Source: Wylensekiella montiformis
GTDB taxonomy: Bacteria > Bacillota > Negativicutes > Selenomonadales > Selenomonadaceae
DNA length: 64,000 nt
Assembly: GCF_009697385.1 (NCBI RefSeq)
Contig: NZ_VUNL01000008.1
Coordinates: 62,001 to 126,000, forward strand
Direction: 5' to 3'
How positions within the stretch are numbered: position 1 is the first letter of the stretch; every line of letters begins with the position of its first letter. The notes beneath the pieces were generated by a model. The model saw nothing but the letters and a program-made list of their open reading frames with translations. It searched no databases and was not told where the DNA came from. Of the stretch, positions 17,761 through 26,495 are shown one piece after another. The translations under genes were made by a program, and so were the position numbers.

Positions 17761-18528
17761 TCAGAGCCACACGGCATGAACCCCTCCAACCAGCCAGGAG
17801 GCCACGAAAAACACCAGCAGCACCACCGTTTCCGTCAGGGTCTCGATGGCCCCATACGTATCGCCCGTAAGCCCGCCGAGCCTATCCGTCAGCCAGCGTC
17901 CTGCCCCCCAGGCAAAAACAAGTCCCGTCAGCAGCGCAGCTGCGGCGATACCGCCCCATGGAAGCACACCAGCCGCCGTGACAGCCCCGGCAGCCGCCAC
18001 GGTTTTCCGATCTGCCATATCAGAAAAAATCTTGCCCATTCCCTCTTTTCTCGCATATGGAAAACCGGCAATGACCATGACCATGGCCATGCGTCCGATA
18101 GCCGGCATCACAAAGACTGCTGGAAGAAGCCATACCGCATCAATACCGCGCATCGCTGTCCAGTTTATCATCATAAGGCTCACCAATGCAATAACGCCGA
18201 ATGAGCCGACCCGGCTGTCTTTCATGATCTCCAATTTGCGCTCACGGCTGCGCGCCGAAAACACGCCGTCTGCCGTATCCATAAGCCCGTCCAGCAGAAG
18301 GCCTCCCGTAAAAAACACCGGGAGCAGCACAAGAACCGCCGTAACGAGCTCCGCCTGACCGAAAAGACGCATCAGACACCAGGCTGCCGCCATATAAAGC
18401 CCGCCGAGTACCAGGCCAACCAAAGGAAACCATTTGGTGCTCCGCCCGAAATCTTCCATGGTAAGATCTGTCTGCGTACGAAGATGAATGCGAGTCAAAA
18501 ACTGCAGCGCGGTCAAAAAAGATCTCAT
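17761..18528 (-). CDS. cobS: adenosylcobinamide-GDP ribazoletransferase (cobalamin synthase)
   Basis: 255 residues, integral membrane protein with about six helices. The metal-binding segment LLDGLMDTADGVFSAR and AIGRMAMV match CobS. It joins adenosylcobinamide-GDP and alpha-ribazole (phosphate) in the membrane to finish the cofactor. Located between cbiB and pduX in the operon. No cobT (lower-ligand activation) is seen in the window. Confidence 0.94.
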   Translation of the reverse strand: MRSFLTALQFLTRIHLRTQTDLTMEDFGRSTKWFPLVGLVLGGLYMAAAWCLMRLFGQAELVTAVLVLLPVFFTGGLLLDGLMDTADGVFSARSRERKLEIMKDSRVGSFGVIALVSLMMINWTAMRGIDAVWLLPAVFVMPAIGRMAMVMVIAGFPYARKEGMGKIFSDMADRKTVAAAGAVTAAGVLPWGGIAAAALLTGLVFAWGAGRWLTDRLGGLTGDTYGAIETLTETVVLLVFFVASWLVGGVHAVWL

Positions 18529-18580
18529 AGCGGCATACTCCTTCTGTCAATCATCACGTCGCCGGCAGCCACGCCAGCGT

Positions 18581-19522
18581 CTACAAGCCAAACATCGCAT
18601 AAAGAATGAGCAAAAACAGCACCGTGGCCGTATACATCATGCGGATACATTCCATGATATGTTTGGGCGCGGTCATCTCAATGACATCTCCCATATAAGC
18701 GCGAAAGGTCCTCCGGCCAAAATAAGTATTGAATCCGCCCAGACGAATGTGCAGCGCCCCAGCCACAGTTGCCTCGGCATATCCGCCGTTCGGGCTTGGA
18801 TGCTTGCCCGCATCGCGCTGCATAACGCGCCAGGCATTCCGATGATCAAAGCCGAGCAGCCAGGCCGAAAAGACAAACAAAATCCCTGTAATGCGTGCGG
18901 GGATATAGCCGAGCACATCATCCAGACGGGCAGCCGCACGTCCGAAATAAAGATACTTCTCATTCTTATAGCCGATCATCGAATCCATTGTATTGGCAGC
19001 GCGGTAAAGCACGGCCAGCGGAACGCCGCCAACGGCGAAAAAAAACAGCGGCGCGATAATCCCGTCAATCGTATTTTCCGCAATGGTTTCCACGGCCGCC
19101 CTCGCCACTTCCGCATCATCCAGCTGTTCCGTATCCCGGCCGACAATCCAACCGACCTTTTTCCTCGCTTCCGCCAAATTCCCATCCATGAGCAGAGCAT
19201 AAATCTCCCGGCCTGCCTTGGCAAGACTTTTCGGCGAAATCGTACTGGACAGCAGAAGGGCGCCAACCACCGCCGATCCCCACCAGAAAGGAATCCAGCC
19301 GGCCATCATCATGATAAGAGCCGCCACCTCATAACTGATAAAGAGAACCAGCAGCACGAGCAGCGCCCCCATGCGGAACTTCCGCGCCGTGCTGTCCGCT
19401 TTCCGGTAAAAGCAATGCTCCAGAAAAGAAATCAAACGGCCGATCAGACAAACCGGATGGTATTTGCTGTTCGGATCGCCTATGATCGTGTCAATCAAAA
19501 ACGCGAGAATTCCGGTCAGCAT
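18581..19522 (-). CDS. cbiB: adenosylcobinamide-phosphate synthase (membrane)
   Basis: 313 residues with several membrane helices. Diagnostic segments are DTIIGDPNSKYHPVCLIG at the N-terminus and AETIAENTIDGIIAPLFFF. CbiB attaches aminopropanol phosphate to cobyric acid. The start overlaps the cobQ stop. It ends with TAG, followed eight codons later by TGA in the same frame; the protein already looks complete, so the UAG is probably a stop, but in a pyrrolysine-decoding cell some readthrough with a short extension is possible. Confidence 0.93.
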   Translation of the reverse strand: MLTGILAFLIDTIIGDPNSKYHPVCLIGRLISFLEHCFYRKADSTARKFRMGALLVLLVLFISYEVAALIMMMAGWIPFWWGSAVVGALLLSSTISPKSLAKAGREIYALLMDGNLAEARKKVGWIVGRDTEQLDDAEVARAAVETIAENTIDGIIAPLFFFAVGGVPLAVLYRAANTMDSMIGYKNEKYLYFGRAAARLDDVLGYIPARITGILFVFSAWLLGFDHRNAWRVMQRDAGKHPSPNGGYAEATVAGALHIRLGGFNTYFGRRTFRAYMGDVIEMTAPKHIMECIRMMYTATVLFLLILYAMFGL

Positions 19523-21054
19523 CTCGTTTCTCCCATGATTTCAGCCAGCTTGTCCATATCAAGGCTTCGGCGAACAATATCTGCCAGACGGTTATAGGCC
19601 CGTTCTTTTTCCGTCCGCACATTCCGCTGAACAGAAAGCGGTGCAAGCCCTTTCCTTTCCCGCAGGCTGTTCAATACCTGACGGCGGAACCCATCATGAT
19701 CGAAAATCCCATGGATATATGAGCCGACAATGTCGCCGCCATGTTCGCGGATCGAGACTGCGCCATCCCAGCTGTCAAAAGGTTCATCCGCCTTGGCTGT
19801 GATGTGAAAGGGATGCTCTACACCGGAGCCGAACGCCGTGTGCCCCATATGGATCTCATAGCCGGGCATCCCCTCCGCCCGAATGTTTTTTCCGAGAAAG
19901 TTAAGACTCAGACAATCGGCTGTAACCTGCGCCGTAAGTTTTTCCGCCTCAAAAGTGGTCTCCATGTCCAGGAACCCCATACCGCGAATGCCGTCGTGAT
20001 CGGATTCCGTATGATGCGGATCGCGGATTTCCCGGCCAAGCATCTGATACCCTCCGCAGATGCCCCATAGCGGCGTCCCGTTTGCAACGCACTCGCGAAT
20101 CGCCTCCTCGAGGCCCGACTCCCGAATCCATAGAAGATCCTCCGTCGTATTCTTGGAGCCCGGAAGCAGAATAAGATCCGGTTCTCCCAGTTCCTCCCGG
20201 CTCTGAACGTAATAAAGCGCAACATCCGGTTCAGCAGCCAGACTATCAAAATCGGTGAAATTGGAAAGCTTCGGGGTCCGGACCACAGCAATGTGGATAT
20301 CGCCGTCTTCCGGAACCTCCTGCTTTTCTTCAAGCGATACAGAATCTTCATCGTCAATGCCCAGATTTTCAATATGAGGAACGATTCCCAGCACGGGCTT
20401 GCCCGTCTTTTTCTCCAAAAACTCCACTGCTGGCATCAGCAGACGGACATCACCACGAAACTTGTTGATAATCAGTCCCTTGACCAGCGCGCGCTCTTCC
20501 TCATCGAGCAATTCCAGTGTACCGACCAGCGAAGCCAATGCGCCGCCCCGGTCAATATCGGCGATCAGCAGAACAGGCGCCTGCAGATATTTCGCGACGC
20601 GCATATTGACGATGTCATTCTCTTTGAGATTGATTTCGGCCGGGCTGCCCGCTCCTTCGATCACCAATGTATCATACGCCAAGACCAGACGTCCCAGTGC
20701 CTCTTTGACCGTCTCGAAAGCCTTCAGCGAATATCCCTGATGGTATTCCGCCGCACTCATATTGCCGACCGGCACCCCCATCAGAATAACCTGTGAACAG
20801 GAATTGCCCGTCGGCTTCAAAAGGACAGGATTCATATCGACCATCGGCTCCAATCCAGCGGCCTCCGCCTGAGCCACTTGCGCGCGCCCCATCTCTTTTC
20901 CGTCCTTGGTCACATAAGAGTTCAATGCCATGTTCTGCGCTTTAAACGGAACCACCTTTCGTCCCTGCTGATGAAAGATACGGCAAAGCGCCGTAGTAAT
21001 GATGCTTTTACCGACATGGGAACTGGTCCCCATAAGCATGATCGAATTTGACAT
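19516..21054 (-). CDS. cobQ: cobyric acid synthase (glutamine-hydrolysing)
   Basis: 512 residues. ATPase part with GTSSHVGKSI and FKAQNMALNS; C-terminal amidotransferase with LPGSKNT, nucleophile Cys in WGICGGYQMLG and a His in SYIHGIFDHDG. It makes the four remaining amidations (b, d, e, g) to give cobyric acid. MSNSIMLMG is chosen as start because AAGGAGGAATTCCT lies directly before it. Also called CbiP. Downstream of cobU in the operon. Confidence 0.96.
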   Translation of the reverse strand: MSNSIMLMGTSSHVGKSIITTALCRIFHQQGRKVVPFKAQNMALNSYVTKDGKEMGRAQVAQAEAAGLEPMVDMNPVLLKPTGNSCSQVILMGVPVGNMSAAEYHQGYSLKAFETVKEALGRLVLAYDTLVIEGAGSPAEINLKENDIVNMRVAKYLQAPVLLIADIDRGGALASLVGTLELLDEEERALVKGLIINKFRGDVRLLMPAVEFLEKKTGKPVLGIVPHIENLGIDDEDSVSLEEKQEVPEDGDIHIAVVRTPKLSNFTDFDSLAAEPDVALYYVQSREELGEPDLILLPGSKNTTEDLLWIRESGLEEAIRECVANGTPLWGICGGYQMLGREIRDPHHTESDHDGIRGMGFLDMETTFEAEKLTAQVTADCLSLNFLGKNIRAEGMPGYEIHMGHTAFGSGVEHPFHITAKADEPFDSWDGAVSIREHGGDIVGSYIHGIFDHDGFRRQVLNSLRERKGLAPLSVQRNVRTEKERAYNRLADIVRRSLDMDKLAEIMGETRC

Positions 21055-21122
21055 AGGAATTCCTCCTTGTTGTGACGCTGTTTCTTCCTGCTCACCGGCA
21101 AAACGGGGTTGCCGGATGCCGA

Positions 21123-21740
21123 TCATCCGGTGATCCCCGGCAGATAGTCCCGGGCATCAGCCAGAGCCTTAATCTCCACGGGAATGCCCGCTATTACTGC
21201 ATAGACTTGATCGGCGGCTGCGGCAATCTGCTGATTGGCCAGTCCGCTGAGATCCCGATAGAGACGGCCGAGCCTGTTTTCCGGAACAATGCCGGCGCCG
21301 ACTTCATTAGTGACAAAGACCGTCGTTGCACCGCTCCCGCGAAGCAAGTCAGCTGCCTTGATCAGACGGCCAACCTTTTCGTGAACCATTTCATACAGTT
21401 TATCCTCGTCCGCCAGCGCAGCCGCGTCCTGTGCGCAGAGCATATTGCTCAGATAAAGCGTGATACAATCAAATAAAATCACGTCGCTGCAGGATCCTGC
21501 TTCCAGCAATGCCTCATGAGCATCAAACGGAGCTTCCCAAGTCTTCCAGTCCGCCGGGCGTCTCCGTCGATGAAGGCGGACGCGGTATTCCATCTCCGAA
21601 TCAAGGACTTGTGCCGTGGCAATATAAGCCGTCCTGCCGTTTTGACCGGCCACCAGCCGCTCAGCAAAGGCAGATTTTCCGGAACGGGCGCCGCCGGTCA
21701 CAAGAATCAGCCGGCCCCGCTGCCGCTTTTCCTCCGCCAT
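21123..21740 (-). CDS. cobU: adenosylcobinamide kinase / guanylyltransferase
   Basis: 205 residues with the P-loop VTGGARSGKSAFAE near residue 14, the HRRRRP segment that binds the guanylyl group, and VTNEVGAGIVPE. CobU phosphorylates adenosylcobinamide and transfers GMP, preparing the substrate for CobS. It lies five bases after cbiC and before cobQ. Confidence 0.95.
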   Translation of the reverse strand: MAEEKRQRGRLILVTGGARSGKSAFAERLVAGQNGRTAYIATAQVLDSEMEYRVRLHRRRRPADWKTWEAPFDAHEALLEAGSCSDVILFDCITLYLSNMLCAQDAAALADEDKLYEMVHEKVGRLIKAADLLRGSGATTVFVTNEVGAGIVPENRLGRLYRDLSGLANQQIAAAADQVYAVIAGIPVEIKALADARDYLPGITG

Positions 21741-21744
21741 CGTA

Positions 21745-22383
21745 TCATCCCCGATCGTTATTGATGAGATACATCATCGCGTTGACCGCCGCTGCCGCAA
21801 TCGGACTTCCACCCTTGGTTCCCTTCACCGTGATATAGGGAATCCTGCCATTTTCCGCCAAAGCCTGCTTGGAATCCGCCGCCCCGACAAAGCCGACAGG
21901 AATGCCGACAATGCAGGACGGACGTATTCCCTCTTCCTCAACCAGACGAAGGACTTCAAACAAGGCAGTCGGCGCATTGCCGATAGCGATAATAGAACCG
22001 TCAAGGCTGCGGCCAAACTGGCGCATCGCCGCCATAGAGCGCGTAATCCCCTGTTTCTTTGCCGTCTCAGCAACAGAAGGGTCCGCAATGAGACAATGCA
22101 CTTGGCCGCCGAAGGATGCGAGTTTCCGTTTGTTGATGCCTGTACGGACCATCTCCACATCCGTGTAAATATCACAGCCTGAACGCAGCGATGCCATCGC
22201 CTTGTCAATCGCGTCGTCCGACATGCGGATAAGAGGGGCGTACTCCACGTCCCCGGCCGCATGAATGATCCGCGAATACACTTTCACCGCCTTTTCATCC
22301 AGCCCCATTCCCGCAAGATGCGGAGCAATGATCTCCATGCTGCGGGTTTCAATGTCCATTGGCTTTTTGATAAACTCCATCAT
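21745..22383 (-). CDS. cbiC: cobalt-precorrin-8 methylmutase
   Basis: 212 residues. The catalytic His is in IIHAAGDVEY (about residues 40-49), and VGIPVGFVGAADSK plus GTKGGSPIAAAA are conserved in CbiC/CobH. It moves the methyl from C11 to C12 to form cobyrinate. Its start overlaps the end of cbiJ by 35 bases. Confidence 0.95.
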   Translation of the reverse strand: MMEFIKKPMDIETRSMEIIAPHLAGMGLDEKAVKVYSRIIHAAGDVEYAPLIRMSDDAIDKAMASLRSGCDIYTDVEMVRTGINKRKLASFGGQVHCLIADPSVAETAKKQGITRSMAAMRQFGRSLDGSIIAIGNAPTALFEVLRLVEEEGIRPSCIVGIPVGFVGAADSKQALAENGRIPYITVKGTKGGSPIAAAAVNAMMYLINNDRG

Positions 22384-23149
22384 AATTCTCCTCTATAAAC
22401 CGCCGGATATCCTCATACGTTCTGCCGAGATGCGCATACGACATAACCGGACGGTCAATAACAATGACCGGCAGGGCAAGATCGGCGGCGGCAGCGACCT
22501 TGGTATCCGTGCCGCCGATAGTGCCGCTGTTCTTTGTAATGACAACATCCGCCTTATATTTGACATACAATTCCCGGTTCAGCGCCCGGCTGAACGCCCC
22601 CTGCATGGCGACGATATGGCCCGGATCGATCCCCATCTCTTCACATTGCCGGACTACTCCGGCTGTCGGCAAAACACGGACGGTCAGAACACAATCCTTT
22701 AATGCCGGATGACGGGTGAACCGTTCCAGATTGCGGCTTCCCGTGGTCAAAAACACGTTTTTTCCGCAGCATGCCGCCTGCCGGGCTGCCTCCTCATAGC
22801 TGTGAACCAGCATGACAGATGAGCCGGGAAATTCCGAAAGATCCCGTTCATAGCGGATATATGGAACAGATTGTGCCGCACAGGCGTTCATAAGATTGCG
22901 GGAAACATCTGCCGCATAGGGATGGCTGGCATCTATCGCCAGCCTGATGTGATGCGCATGAAAATAATCCGAAAAACCTTTTTCATCCAGCGGCTGATCG
23001 TTGATGAGCAACCGGCCGCTTCCCCTGCTTTCCGACAGCAATTGTTCTCCATAGCGGCTGACCACCGAAGCGGTCACATCATACCCATGACCGAGAAGGA
23101 ATGTTACGAGATCGCGGCCATCCTTTGTGCCGGCCGCCACAAAAATCAT
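22349..23149 (-). CDS. cbiJ: cobalt-precorrin-6A reductase
   Basis: 266 residues, beginning MIFVAAGTKDGRDLVTFL. DASHPYAADVSRN and FLTTGSRNLE are CbiJ/CobK hallmarks. It reduces the corrin ring with a nicotinamide cofactor before decarboxylation by CbiT, whose gene is separate near 44.5 kb. ATGA-type overlap with cbiH upstream. Confidence 0.92.
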   Translation of the reverse strand: MIFVAAGTKDGRDLVTFLLGHGYDVTASVVSRYGEQLLSESRGSGRLLINDQPLDEKGFSDYFHAHHIRLAIDASHPYAADVSRNLMNACAAQSVPYIRYERDLSEFPGSSVMLVHSYEEAARQAACCGKNVFLTTGSRNLERFTRHPALKDCVLTVRVLPTAGVVRQCEEMGIDPGHIVAMQGAFSRALNRELYVKYKADVVITKNSGTIGGTDTKVAAAADLALPVIVIDRPVMSYAHLGRTYEDIRRFIEENYDGVYQKANGH

Positions 23150-23901
23150 ATTCCGCCCTCCTTATTCTGATAGCCGCGCGGCGTAATCATCCAGCCATCC
23201 CGCACATAAGTCTGGCTGTTGCCAATGATGACCAAAGAAAACATATTGATCTCTTCTTTGGTAAAATCGGCCAGCGTAGAAATCACCTTCTGCTCCCCAT
23301 CCCGGCTGGCTGCCGTGACAATCCCAACCGGTGTGGCAGGATCCCGATACTGGAGCATAATGCGGCGGACTTCCTCAATATTCTGAACCCGCTTTTTGCT
23401 TTTGGGATTGTACAGTGCTGTCACAAAATCCCCCTGAGCGGCCATCTCAATGCGCTTCTGAATCCGATTCCATGGCGTCAGCAGATCCGAAAGACTGATC
23501 ACGGCAAAATCATGCATCAGCGGTGCGCCGAGGACCGAAGCAGCAGCATTAACGGCAGACACGCCTGCGATCACGCCGCCAAATGACGGACGATGTTCCG
23601 GAGGATATTGAAGGACGATCTCCAGTACGAGCCCGGCCATGCCATAAACACCAGCATCGCCGCTCGATACCACGACGGTATCAGCCCCGCCGGCCGCTTT
23701 CTCCGCCGCCATACGGCAGCGGTCGACTTCCTGCATCATTGCCGTGCCGATAACCTCCTTCCCTGCCAGAAGGTCCTCAATCAGACGAATATAGGTATGA
23801 TAACCGGCAACGACCTGTGCCGCTTCAATCGCTCGTTTGGCCCGCGGCGTCATATCCTCCAGACTTCCCGGTCCAATACCGACTACTGTTACTTTTCCCA
23901 T
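23146..23901 (-). CDS. cbiH: cobalt-precorrin-3B C17-methyltransferase
   Basis: 251 residues of the SAM-dependent uroporphyrinogen methyltransferase fold: VGIGPGSLEDMTPRA at the N-terminus, SSGDAGVYGMAG and ALYNPKSKKR. CbiH methylates C17 with ring contraction. The start overlaps cbiG by 13 bases. Confidence 0.94.
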   Translation of the reverse strand: MGKVTVVGIGPGSLEDMTPRAKRAIEAAQVVAGYHTYIRLIEDLLAGKEVIGTAMMQEVDRCRMAAEKAAGGADTVVVSSGDAGVYGMAGLVLEIVLQYPPEHRPSFGGVIAGVSAVNAAASVLGAPLMHDFAVISLSDLLTPWNRIQKRIEMAAQGDFVTALYNPKSKKRVQNIEEVRRIMLQYRDPATPVGIVTAASRDGEQKVISTLADFTKEEINMFSLVIIGNSQTYVRDGWMITPRGYQNKEGGI

Positions 23902-24983
23902 ATCAGAGCCACCGTCACTTTCTCAAATTTCGTCTTGCAAAGCGCCATCCTGCCGCCGGCCTTTCCAGTACAGCAGCAGGCTGCCGCTTCACAGACATTG
24001 CCGATCCCCAAGGTTTGCTTCACAAAGGACGACTCATTCAGATGATACTTGCGGATAGCCGAAGCCATCTCTTCGTTTTCATAAAATAAAACCGGACATC
24101 CTATGCTTCGCCCGGCCGCAAGAAGTCCCTCTTCCTGTGCCTTAAACGACGTACTGGCCAACGCATCAAGAAAGGAACAATCCACGCCAATCCGTCGGCA
24201 GGCCTTATCCAATGCCTGCATGACCAGCGCTTCGGGTACGCCCCGGCGGCAGCCGATACCGGCGATCAGTCTGCGCGGCGTCATGCAAAGGCAGTCTTCC
24301 GGCAAATTCCGGATGGCATGGCAGTCGCTCCTGCCAAGCACCAGCACGTCCAGAGGTCCCGGTTTCTTCAACATATCTTCTTTCCCGCACAGCACAGCCT
24401 GCTGCCCTGCCTGAAGGAGCTTCTGCCGGTACCACTCGCCGTGCGGCAAAGTCCGGTCAATACGCCAGCATACTGCGTCTCCCGCCAATACCGCCCGATT
24501 TATCCTGCGAATATGTTCCTTTGGCCAGGGGCGCAGCCCCAACGGACCGGAAAGCGCATCCGGAGCCAGGCATCCGTTCACATCGGTTGCCGTCGTAATC
24601 ACCGGCTCCGCGCCGATCGCCCGGCAAAGGCTCCGGGCAAGAGCATTGCCGCCGCCTACATGTCCGGAAAGCAGGCTGATTCCATATTTTCCCCGTTCAT
24701 CGAAAACCAAAATCGCAGGATCCGTCAGCTTACTCTTCAAATGCGGCGCCGTCATGCGCACGGCAATGCCCGCCGCCATGATGAAAACCAGCGCATCATA
24801 GGCGGAAAATATTTCCTTCACCACATCCGACAGGCGTGCAAACCAATGAATGTCCTCCGCCGCGTCTGCATCCTCCGCCAGTTTTTCCGACGCATACACA
24901 TCTACAGGCTCATCCACGCACCAGCGCATTTTCATGGCCAGTCTCAGAGCAGAGCGGGTCAGCACACAGCAGGCCAGCCTCAT
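23889..24983 (-). CDS. cbiG: cobalt-precorrin-5A hydrolase
   Basis: 364 residues with the central domain (GIAVRMTAPHLKSKLTDPA, LSGHVGGGNALA, TTATDVNG) and the C-terminal domain (GIGCRRGVP, and GKAGGRMALCKTK near the end). CbiG opens the lactone and releases acetaldehyde (C20). ATGA overlap with cbiF upstream. Confidence 0.94.
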   Translation of the reverse strand: MRLACCVLTRSALRLAMKMRWCVDEPVDVYASEKLAEDADAAEDIHWFARLSDVVKEIFSAYDALVFIMAAGIAVRMTAPHLKSKLTDPAILVFDERGKYGISLLSGHVGGGNALARSLCRAIGAEPVITTATDVNGCLAPDALSGPLGLRPWPKEHIRRINRAVLAGDAVCWRIDRTLPHGEWYRQKLLQAGQQAVLCGKEDMLKKPGPLDVLVLGRSDCHAIRNLPEDCLCMTPRRLIAGIGCRRGVPEALVMQALDKACRRIGVDCSFLDALASTSFKAQEEGLLAAGRSIGCPVLFYENEEMASAIRKYHLNESSFVKQTLGIGNVCEAAACCCTGKAGGRMALCKTKFEKVTVALIWEK

Positions 24984-25735
24984 CGGGATGCCTTCCGGAA
25001 TCCATGCGAAAATTCCGGCGCGTAAAGCCGCGAAAGCTCATAATCCGCCCCAAGACAGCGGCTCACAACAATCATGGCCGTCCGGTCAATGCCCTGATTC
25101 CGGGTCTTCTCCACAATCGTTGCCAGCGTACCGCGCACAATTTTCTGCTCCGGCCAGGAAGCTTTCTGCACGATAGCAATCGGTGTTTCCGGCGCATAAC
25201 CGCCGGAAATCAGTTCAGCCACTACCTGATCGAGCATCGCAATGGAAAGATAAATGCACATCGTCGACTGATGCGCCGCCAGACTGCGCAGCTTTTCCCG
25301 TTCCGGTACGGGCGTACGGCCTTCATTGCGCGTAATGATAACCGTCTGCGAAATCCCCGGCAAGGTATACTCCTGCTGAAGTGCAGCTGCCGTCGCAAAA
25401 CAAGAACTGACTCCCGGCACGATATCAAACGCGATGTTCCTCTTCCGAAAGGCGTCCATCTGTTCCTGAATCGCACCATACACGGATGGATCGCCAGTAT
25501 GCAGGCGCACGGTCATCTTGCCACTTTTTTCCGACTGTTCCACCACGGCAATAACCTCATCCAACGTCATGGCAGCAGAATTATAAATTTCAGCGCCGTC
25601 CCGACAAACATCCAGCAGCGCCGGATTGACCAGCGAACCGGCATAAATGACTACATCGGCTTCCTGCAGATATCGCTTTCCCTTGACTGTAATGAGTTCC
25701 GGATCGCCGGGACCCGCTCCGACAATATGTACCAT
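24980..25735 (-). CDS. cbiF: cobalt-precorrin-4 C11-methyltransferase
   Basis: 251 residues, SAM-dependent tetrapyrrole methylase: VGAGPGDPELITVKG, YAGSLVNPALL, TGDPSVYGAI and VPGVSSCFATAA. First gene of the 12-kb cobalamin operon. I choose MVHIVGAGPGD (25735) with GGGAGGG upstream; the 18 codons before it run through the promoter region. No cobalamin riboswitch was found before it; paired direct repeats near the promoter may be the control site instead. Confidence 0.95.
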   Translation of the reverse strand: MVHIVGAGPGDPELITVKGKRYLQEADVVIYAGSLVNPALLDVCRDGAEIYNSAAMTLDEVIAVVEQSEKSGKMTVRLHTGDPSVYGAIQEQMDAFRKRNIAFDIVPGVSSCFATAAALQQEYTLPGISQTVIITRNEGRTPVPEREKLRSLAAHQSTMCIYLSIAMLDQVVAELISGGYAPETPIAIVQKASWPEQKIVRGTLATIVEKTRNQGIDRTAMIVVSRCLGADYELSRLYAPEFSHGFRKASR

Positions 25736-25783
25736 GAACCATATCCCTCCCTGACTTTTTCTGCCGTGTGCAGAACCATTTCT

Positions 25784-25814
25784 TGACAACTATAGATGTA
25801 CGATGACAACTATA
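25784..25814 (-). promoter_or_regulatory. paired 11-bp direct repeats at the cobalamin promoter
   Basis: TATAGTTGTCA (minus strand) occurs at 25804-25814 and 25784-25794, exactly 20 bp apart (two helical turns), directly after the -10 box. This is the geometry of a tandem regulator site over the transcription start. Confidence 0.45.
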
Positions 25815-25843
25815 ATTATACAAATGACCCGTCTATAAGTCCA
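25815..25843 (-). promoter_or_regulatory. promoter of the cobalamin operon
   Basis: Minus strand TGGACT (25838-25843), 17-base spacer, TATAAT (25815-25820), 80 bases before the cbiF start. Confidence 0.6.
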
Positions 25844-25952
25844 TACCGGGAAACAAACTCAACGCGCAAACGCCCGATTTGCGGACATCGTGCGTCCCTT
25901 CCCGCCCAGCCCATCGCGCGGCGGCCTGCGCAGCCGGATGTTTATAGAATAA

Positions 25953-25983
25953 GAAAGACCCCGCCTCTCCGGCAGAGTCTTTT
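25953..25983 (-). terminator. terminator after pylSn
   Basis: Minus strand AAAGACTCTGCC pairs with GGCGGGGTCTTT around GGAGA. It begins immediately after the pylSn stop; the T-run is short (TTTCTTATT). Confidence 0.55.
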
Positions 25984-25984
25984 C

Positions 25985-26353
25985 TCATTTCCCACGATCC
26001 GCCAAATCCGATCCCCATGACTGATTCATATGTGTCTTGCTGTATTTAGCGATTTTCCAGTCCGGAATCCCGCAGGCACGGCATTTACAACCGCACCATT
26101 TATTTCTCAGCCATCGTGCTGCCCGGCTGTTTCGCGAATTGCGCACCACAAACGATTCGCCGCAGAAAGTCGTGATCCTGGCTGTTGTACCATGAAATTC
26201 CATTGACCGGATCCCGTGAAGAATTCCTCCTCGCGCAGGCCACAGACGAATCTTGTCGATCAGTTGAAAAAACTCCGCGTTTTTCCGGTAAAAACGCTCC
26301 CGCTCGCGACTCTCCCTCTGAGAAGAAATCTCGTCCGTACGGTTCCGCTTCAT
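25985..26353 (-). CDS. pylSn: pyrrolysyl-tRNA synthetase N-terminal domain, separate protein
   Basis: 122 residues. From about residue 37 it matches the N-terminal tRNA-binding domain of PylRS: LWPARGGILHGIRSMEF, then VVRNSRNSRAAR, then the zinc region CGCKCRACGIPD, with the His of LHG as the other likely ligand. In bacteria this domain is a separate protein that clamps tRNA-Pyl for the catalytic subunit PylSc. A basic N-terminal extension of about 35 residues is present. AGGAGGGAG precedes the ATG. It is the last gene of the mtxC-pylT-pylSn unit, away from pylSc. Confidence 0.88.
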   Translation of the reverse strand: MKRNRTDEISSQRESRERERFYRKNAEFFQLIDKIRLWPARGGILHGIRSMEFHGTTARITTFCGESFVVRNSRNSRAARWLRNKWCGCKCRACGIPDWKIAKYSKTHMNQSWGSDLADRGK

Positions 26354-26419
26354 CGTTTCTCCCTCCTGTCCATGCTTTCTTTATCCTGTTATGTTTCAAT
26401 GCCCGAAGGCAGAATATCC

Positions 26420-26491
26420 TGGCGGAGAATCCGGGAGTTTCACCCGGCTGCACGGATTTAGAGTCCGCGTGATCCATCCGATCCATCCTCC
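26420..26491 (-). tRNA. pylT: tRNA-Pyl (anticodon CUA)
   Basis: 72 nt on the minus strand including encoded CCA. Acceptor GGAGGAU/AUUCUCC with discriminator G; D-stem GAUC/GAUC with a five-base loop lacking the usual GG; a six-pair anticodon stem CGCGGA/UCCGUG with loop CUCUAAA (anticodon CUA); a three-base variable loop; T-stem CCGGG/CCCGG with loop UGAAACU. The six-pair anticodon stem, tiny variable loop and missing TPsiC motif are hallmarks of tRNA-Pyl. It starts four bases after the stop of the corrinoid gene and must be cut from the mRNA. Confidence 0.95.
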
Positions 26492-26495
26492 TCAA

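Noticed and set aside
18581-18583. UAG at the end of cbiB as a pyrrolysine codon
   Set aside because: CbiB is already complete and the possible extension is only eight residues with no family match; treated as a stop with possible low readthrough.
25736-25984. cobalamin riboswitch before the cobalamin operon
   Set aside because: I looked for a B12-box-like segment and the conserved core in the leader and saw neither; the leader is also short.
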